DNA of 64,000 bases from Desmonostoc muscorum LEGE 12446 (GTDB taxonomy: Bacteria; Cyanobacteriota; Cyanobacteriia; Cyanobacteriales; Nostocaceae), in contig NZ_JADEXS020000001.1 of assembly GCF_015207005.2 (NCBI RefSeq), forward strand, positions 5,665,001 to 5,729,000. Direction: 5' to 3'. Made by a program: the position numbers and the translations under genes. Below are positions 60,238 to 64,000 of this stretch, in pieces. A model generated the notes under the pieces. It worked only from the letters and a program-made list of their open reading frames with translations. It ran no database searches and was not told the origin of the DNA. Numbering within the stretch: position 1 is the first letter of the stretch; each line of letters starts with the position of its first letter.

Positions 60238-61887
60238 ATGTCTTCTGGTTCCTCTGGTCGTTATCAAAGCAGACTATTTAATTTTGTCCACCAGCAATCT
60301 CGGCGGTTGACACAACAGTGGGAATACACCTTCCGGCATTTACAAGTTGCCACTAAGTGGGGTGTGGAATTACTACTTTACCCAGTGTATCTACTGCTTC
60401 AGTCATCTGAATCAGATGCTAAAACGTTACACACCAAAGAACCACAATCCCGGCTCAACTTACCATCAAATGATACCGATTTTCAGCCAGAAATTGATCT
60501 AAGTGTTGATACTCCTATTGAAAATGTATTAGAGACAGTTTATTATCTGTCATCCCAAGAGGCGATTGCTACTCCTGAAAAAACCTCTCAACCTTTCAAT
60601 TCTTTGGGTTTTTTGGGATTTTTCTGGCAAAAATCTATACCTAAAAACTCGACAAATAACACTAACATTATTCATTCCTCAACTATTACAGACAATTCAG
60701 CCGCAAGTATCGAATCTTCACAGCCAGAAAATGCTCTCAAGCGGCATCTTGCAGTTGTGCGGGGAATTGCCACAAATTTGCTGAATCTGAATTTGGTACT
60801 TGTTACCACTGAAAATGAAATTCTCGATATTTTGACACCCCAGCAGCAGGCAAAATTAGAAGACAGAATTATTAGTGAAGTTGCTAATTACTGGCAATGT
60901 TGGCGATTGGCTGAAGCTAAAAAAGAAAAAGAATTATTACCTAAAATTGACAGTTTATTAGCAAAACTTACTGGGAAAGATACAGTCAAGATTCCAATAT
61001 TAGCCCAGGGAATATCGAACAATTTAGTTGATTCAAGTAAAATATTCACATTTTTAGATTTAGCCATTGCCAAAGTAGAATCAAATGCTTTAATCCCCGT
61101 TCAACAACGTAGCCAAGAAATTGTCCAGACTGCCCAAACTCAGTTAAATATATTTATTTATGGCAAAGAACAGTTAACTGCTAAGGGAGAAATTGCAGTC
61201 AATCCTGACAATTTGGAAACTCATACATTGAATTTTCAGGCTTTAATTGAAGCAGCGCTTAATTACTTTTTTGGCGTTGGTACTAGAAAAACACTTGAGT
61301 CAACAACTGCTGATGAGCAATCAAGTAGAGTATTATTTCATCGCCCAAAAAAAGCTTTATCTGAAAGCCGTGAGTTGCAAAACCAAGATTTAACTGATGA
61401 TCCTTGGTTAGCGTGGGGTGATTTGTTTGGTGACACCGAGACACTTGCAGACAAGCCAATTACGCTTTCTGAAAACACAACTCCTGCTTTAGCTTCAAGT
61501 TTATCAACAGGACTTTCTTGGCCAAAGAATTGGACTCCACAACAGCCGAAAGCCAAATCTGATTTAGTACAAAGGAAAAAAACAACCCGTCATCTCGCCT
61601 CAATTCCTAAAACGTCTGCAAAAGTTACCTCTGTCAAACAAACTGAAGGGATTATTTCCCAATATAATAGCGAAAATCATAAAGGGGAAATTTTTCAACA
61701 GCAGTTTTATCAAAGCACTGAAGTTGAAGCACAGCCAGACTGGATAGAAACCAAAGTAACTGCAACAGGTTATGAAAAGCACCCCCTAGAGAAAGTTTTG
61801 GAATGGCTTGATTTTGTTATGCTTTGGTTAGAAGAGATATTTGTTAAAACTTTTCAGTCGTTACAACGAGTGTGGCAAGGTAAATAA
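60238..61887 (+). CDS. Conserved-looking cyanobacterial hypothetical protein
   Basis: 549 residues. I do not recognise the family. The N-terminal 60 residues contain FNFVHQQSRRLTQQWEYTFR and a hydrophobic patch (GVELLLYPVYLLLQSS). A middle region of helices, with AKLEDRIISEVANYWQCWRL, ILAQGISNNLVDSSKIFTFL and LAIAKVESNALIPVQQRSQE, looks structured, and the C-terminal EKVLEWLDFVMLWLEEIFVK ends in an amphipathic helix. The stretch at about 380-430 is low-complexity and Thr/Ser-rich. Codon use is like that of neighbours. No partner gene suggests a role. Confidence 0.75.
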   Translation: MSSGSSGRYQSRLFNFVHQQSRRLTQQWEYTFRHLQVATKWGVELLLYPVYLLLQSSESDAKTLHTKEPQSRLNLPSNDTDFQPEIDLSVDTPIENVLETVYYLSSQEAIATPEKTSQPFNSLGFLGFFWQKSIPKNSTNNTNIIHSSTITDNSAASIESSQPENALKRHLAVVRGIATNLLNLNLVLVTTENEILDILTPQQQAKLEDRIISEVANYWQCWRLAEAKKEKELLPKIDSLLAKLTGKDTVKIPILAQGISNNLVDSSKIFTFLDLAIAKVESNALIPVQQRSQEIVQTAQTQLNIFIYGKEQLTAKGEIAVNPDNLETHTLNFQALIEAALNYFFGVGTRKTLESTTADEQSSRVLFHRPKKALSESRELQNQDLTDDPWLAWGDLFGDTETLADKPITLSENTTPALASSLSTGLSWPKNWTPQQPKAKSDLVQRKKTTRHLASIPKTSAKVTSVKQTEGIISQYNSENHKGEIFQQQFYQSTEVEAQPDWIETKVTATGYEKHPLEKVLEWLDFVMLWLEEIFVKTFQSLQRVWQGK

Positions 61888-61892
61888 TAGGT

Positions 61893-61942
61893 AAGAATTC
61901 AGGAGTCAGAATTCAGAACTCAGAATTCAGGAGTCAGAATAG
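61893..61942. repeat. GAATTCAGGAGTCAG heptamer pair array
   Basis: Alternating GAATTCA and GGAGTCA units follow the previous gene; the spacer to the next gene holds more (61995-62025). STRR type. Confidence 0.85.
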
Positions 61943-62051
61943 TTCAAGAATCAGAACTTGATTTTTTTAAGCTTATTAAGCTTGGGTATCAAAGTATTCT
62001 GAATTCAGAATTGTGTATTCTGAATCCTTATGTTGTTAGTGGTTTAATGAA

Positions 62052-62348
62052 GTGAAAATTATTGTTTATTGTAAATATTTCAATTTCCAAAATCCACTAG
62101 AGAAACCAAAAATTGAAACGTTTCTAGTTGATGTATCTCAAATTCCTCAAGTAGGTGAAACAATTGTTGTTGAGAGAATTTCAGCCCAAAAACAGTTTGT
62201 GATTATTTTTGAATACATTGTGACAGCAGTTCAGTTTAACGCTTCTAAAGAATCGGCTGATTCAGCAGATGCTCAAGTAAGCGCATTTTTAAACCACTGT
62301 TGGGAAGGAACGTCAAATTTCAAAATTACGAACTTTTTAGAGAAGTAA
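62052..62348 (+). CDS. Small hypothetical protein, 98 aa
   Basis: 98 residues starting at a GTG (62052). The sequence begins MKIIVYCKYFNFQNPLEKPK and continues QIPQVGETIVVERISAQKQF, VIIFEYIVTAVQFNASKESA, with no motif I know. It looks like a compact beta-rich domain without a signal peptide. It faces the convergent acyltransferase gene with four bases between the stops. Real gene likely; function unassigned. Confidence 0.6.
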   Translation: MKIIVYCKYFNFQNPLEKPKIETFLVDVSQIPQVGETIVVERISAQKQFVIIFEYIVTAVQFNASKESADSADAQVSAFLNHCWEGTSNFKITNFLEK

Positions 62349-62352
62349 TTTT

Positions 62353-63297
62353 TCACCACAACATGTGATTGAGAAAATAATGTAACAGTTTTAATCCTGT
62401 TGGTTCCTGATAATTAGTTGGTAACAGAGAAAGCATTGCTTTCTCTAGAGTTTCCAAAGCTACATCTACTTCCTGTCGCTTTGGCCTGGTTGTTGAGGGA
62501 AAGTGTAACGGTTCACCCACCCGTATAGTTAACTTTTTTCTCAAATAAAGGTCATGAGTTCCAATCAGTGCAACTGGAATAATCGGTACGCCACCACGCA
62601 AGGCATAAATTATAGTCCCACGCTTTAACGGCAGATGCAACTGAGCTTCAGCAGTTCCCAATCGTCCTTCGGGAAACAGAATCATCCCATCGCCACGAGC
62701 CAAAATTGATAAAATAATTCGGTCTATCTGTCGCAATGTCTGTATATCTTCGCCTGTGGGTACTGTTTGTTCAATTGCTGCGGCTAGCTCAACTAAATCT
62801 TCTCTTCCTGCTTTAGCCGCTCTCATCACAGCTACTTCTTCTTTCCACACCCGTTTTAAAGGAATTACACCTCCTGCAAAACCCAGGATGAAGCGCTTCC
62901 ACCACTTATTATAAAGAGTACGAGCATCCCCCAGAATATAGTAATAAGGTTGGGTGGGAAGTTCCGCTAACAAAAGTAATGGATCGATATGGTGGAGATG
63001 GTTAACTGCTAAAATTGCTGGTTGCTGAGGTATTCTTTCACCGTTTTCGACCTGGACTTGGAAAAGAGTATGCATGAGCGATCGCATTATAAACCGACGC
63101 AGCCCAGGATTAGCTCTAGGTTCAGAATTCTCTTGATTAATGGCGTCAAGATGATTCAGAGTTTCCTCAATGATTTGGCGAACAGCGCGATCGCCAGCCG
63201 CGGCTACACCCTCTTTTACCCGCTCAATGGTAGCATCAGTCAGGGGTGGTAAAGTTTCTGATTGGGTATTATTTTCTTGCTGATGACTCGATGTCAA
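62353..63297 (-). CDS. Acyltransferase of the PlsC (1-acyl-sn-glycerol-3-phosphate acyltransferase) family
   Basis: 314 residues. The acyltransferase signature H(X)4D is in AVNHLHHIDPLLLL, and the second block ILFPEGRLGT corresponds to the acyl-acceptor phosphate site. The PIIPVALIGTHDLYLRK block follows. An N-terminal extension of about 70 mostly charged helical residues is not part of the standard PlsC domain. Probably membrane-associated, in glycerolipid synthesis or remodelling; the acyl acceptor cannot be deduced. Confidence 0.88.
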   Translation of the reverse strand: MTSSHQQENNTQSETLPPLTDATIERVKEGVAAAGDRAVRQIIEETLNHLDAINQENSEPRANPGLRRFIMRSLMHTLFQVQVENGERIPQQPAILAVNHLHHIDPLLLLAELPTQPYYYILGDARTLYNKWWKRFILGFAGGVIPLKRVWKEEVAVMRAAKAGREDLVELAAAIEQTVPTGEDIQTLRQIDRIILSILARGDGMILFPEGRLGTAEAQLHLPLKRGTIIYALRGGVPIIPVALIGTHDLYLRKKLTIRVGEPLHFPSTTRPKRQEVDVALETLEKAMLSLLPTNYQEPTGLKLLHYFLNHMLW

Positions 63298-63647
63298 AAG
63301 ATTTTGGATTTTAAATTTTGGATTTTGGATTCACCGCATCGATAAACGGATGGCGGTTTTGTCTGTTTTCATCCTAGCAGAATCTCTAAAAAATCAAGCT
63401 ACTACAGCACGACGTAAATAAACCAACCATTTGAAATGTCTCAAACCCTTATCAACAGGTAATTACGAATTACGAATTACGAATTACGAATTACGAATTA
63501 CGAATTACACCTTGCGGTACTAGTGTCATCTTGTTCAGTAAGTCCCGTTGAAGATAGTAATTCTTCCGAAAGCTGGAAGCGATTTTCTTTACAATATACC
63601 TTGATAAACTATTACTTAATTGGGAAAAAGCGTAACAAATTAATCTG
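63298..63647. other. Spacer with GATTTTG and ATTACGAA repeats
   Basis: Heptamers GATTTTG at 63299-63332, and an octamer array ATTACGAA with six units at 63460-63508, the same repeat as at 38574-38606. No gene is supported. Confidence 0.7.
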
Positions 63648-64000
63648 ATGAGCCACCATAAAGAAGGTACATTTCAAGGTGTTGGGAAACTAGAACTGTA
63701 TTACCAAAGTTGGTATCCAGAGGGGAAGGTGAAGGCGATATTAGCGATCGTACATGGATTGGGGGCGCATAGCGATCGCTACGATAACGTAACTCAGCAT
63801 TTAATACCCAAGGAATACGCTGTCTACAGTTTTGATTTGCGCGGTCATGGACGTTCACCAGGTCAGCAAGGTCACATTAATAGTTGGAGTGAGTTTCGTG
63901 AAGACCTGCGAGCTTTTTTAGAGTTCATTAAAACCCAACAGCCAGGAAGCCCAATTTTTCTTTTAGGTCATAGCTTAGGCTCAGTAATTGTCTTAGATTA
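63648..64000 (+). CDS. Alpha/beta hydrolase (monoacylglycerol-lipase-like), 5' part
   Basis: 117 codons from the ATG at 63648 to the window edge. The sequence ILAIVHGLGAHSDRYDNVTQ (oxyanion region), VYSFDLRGHGRSPGQQGHIN and LLGHSLGSVIVLD with the GHSLG nucleophile elbow mark an alpha/beta hydrolase of the monoacylglycerol lipase/lysophospholipase group. The remaining catalytic residues lie beyond the window. It follows the PlsC-type acyltransferase gene divergently, so a lipid-turnover role is plausible. Confidence 0.85.
   Translation, partial: MSHHKEGTFQGVGKLELYYQSWYPEGKVKAILAIVHGLGAHSDRYDNVTQHLIPKEYAVYSFDLRGHGRSPGQQGHINSWSEFREDLRAFLEFIKTQQPGSPIFLLGHSLGSVIVLD

Overview
The window is chromosomal DNA from a filamentous cyanobacterium, most likely a Nostoc/Anabaena-type (heterocystous) genome. 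The evidence is the very frequent octamer GCGATCGC (HIP1) inside genes, the photosystem II genes psbH and psbN, cyanobacterial gene families (DUF928, DUF2358, DUF4168, DUF1868, CHAT, GAF photosensor kinases, PEP-CTERM), and the abundant short tandem heptamers and dispersed palindromes typical of Nostocales. I found no rRNA or tRNA gene.

Layout. 1-6.1 kb: a surface/secretion cassette (3' end of a two-partner-secretion adhesin, a TPR-CHAT protease-like protein and, convergent, a DUF928 protein). 6.4-8.5 kb: housekeeping genes rplY (L25) and purA. 8.9-12 kb: a CHASE3-PAS histidine kinase, a small unknown gene, a frameshifted unknown gene and a two-repeat CRISPR relic. 12.3-19.2 kb: an adenosine-deaminase-like enzyme, mutL, a 3D/MltA-like protein, murG and a secreted NTF2-like protein. 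19.5-33.7 kb: a calcium-binding FG-GAP/RTX protein, two alkaline-phosphatase-type genes (PhoD-like and Tat-exported DUF839/PhoX-like) about 8 kb apart, an SDR, a NADAR protein, a multi-GAF photosensor kinase, a TIR-like protein and a PEP-CTERM protein. 34-36 kb: DUF2358 and IS debris. 36-41 kb: a same-strand set that reads as an amino-acid (probably lysine) degradation cluster: cyclase-family hydrolase, aldehyde dehydrogenase, aminotransferase, DUF1338/HglS-type 2-oxoadipate dioxygenase. 41.7-51 kb: mostly core genes (DUF1868, holA, DUF4168, LMW phosphatase, tpiA, folP, SPFH protein, rpsU, pth, tatA). 51-55.4 kb: an accessory segment lying between tatA and psbH, with a decayed Rpn-family gene, a methyltransferase with a premature stop, a salicylate synthase-like enzyme, an IS4-type relic and a TerB-like gene. 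56-64 kb: psbH/psbN, a repeat-riddled GH38 alpha-mannosidase, two unknown genes, a PlsC-type acyltransferase and the start of an alpha/beta hydrolase.

The most striking property of the window is how repeats and relics shape it. Heptamer/nonamer tandem repeats and dispersed palindromes fill the spacers and have also entered reading frames without breaking them (alpha-mannosidase five times, mutL linker, a histidine-kinase ATPase domain, the TPR region of the CHAT protein). At least three MITE-like families with terminal inverted repeats occur. Gene relics not long enough to look like genes include three different transposase remnants, two aspartyl-protease remnants and several broken accessory genes.

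The best candidates for unexplored biology are the salicylate synthase-methyltransferase pair, the TIR-like protein, the two-cysteine GAF domain of the photosensor kinase, and the aminotransferase/ALDH/HglS cluster. All functions are read from sequence motifs and remembered family patterns; no database search was run.
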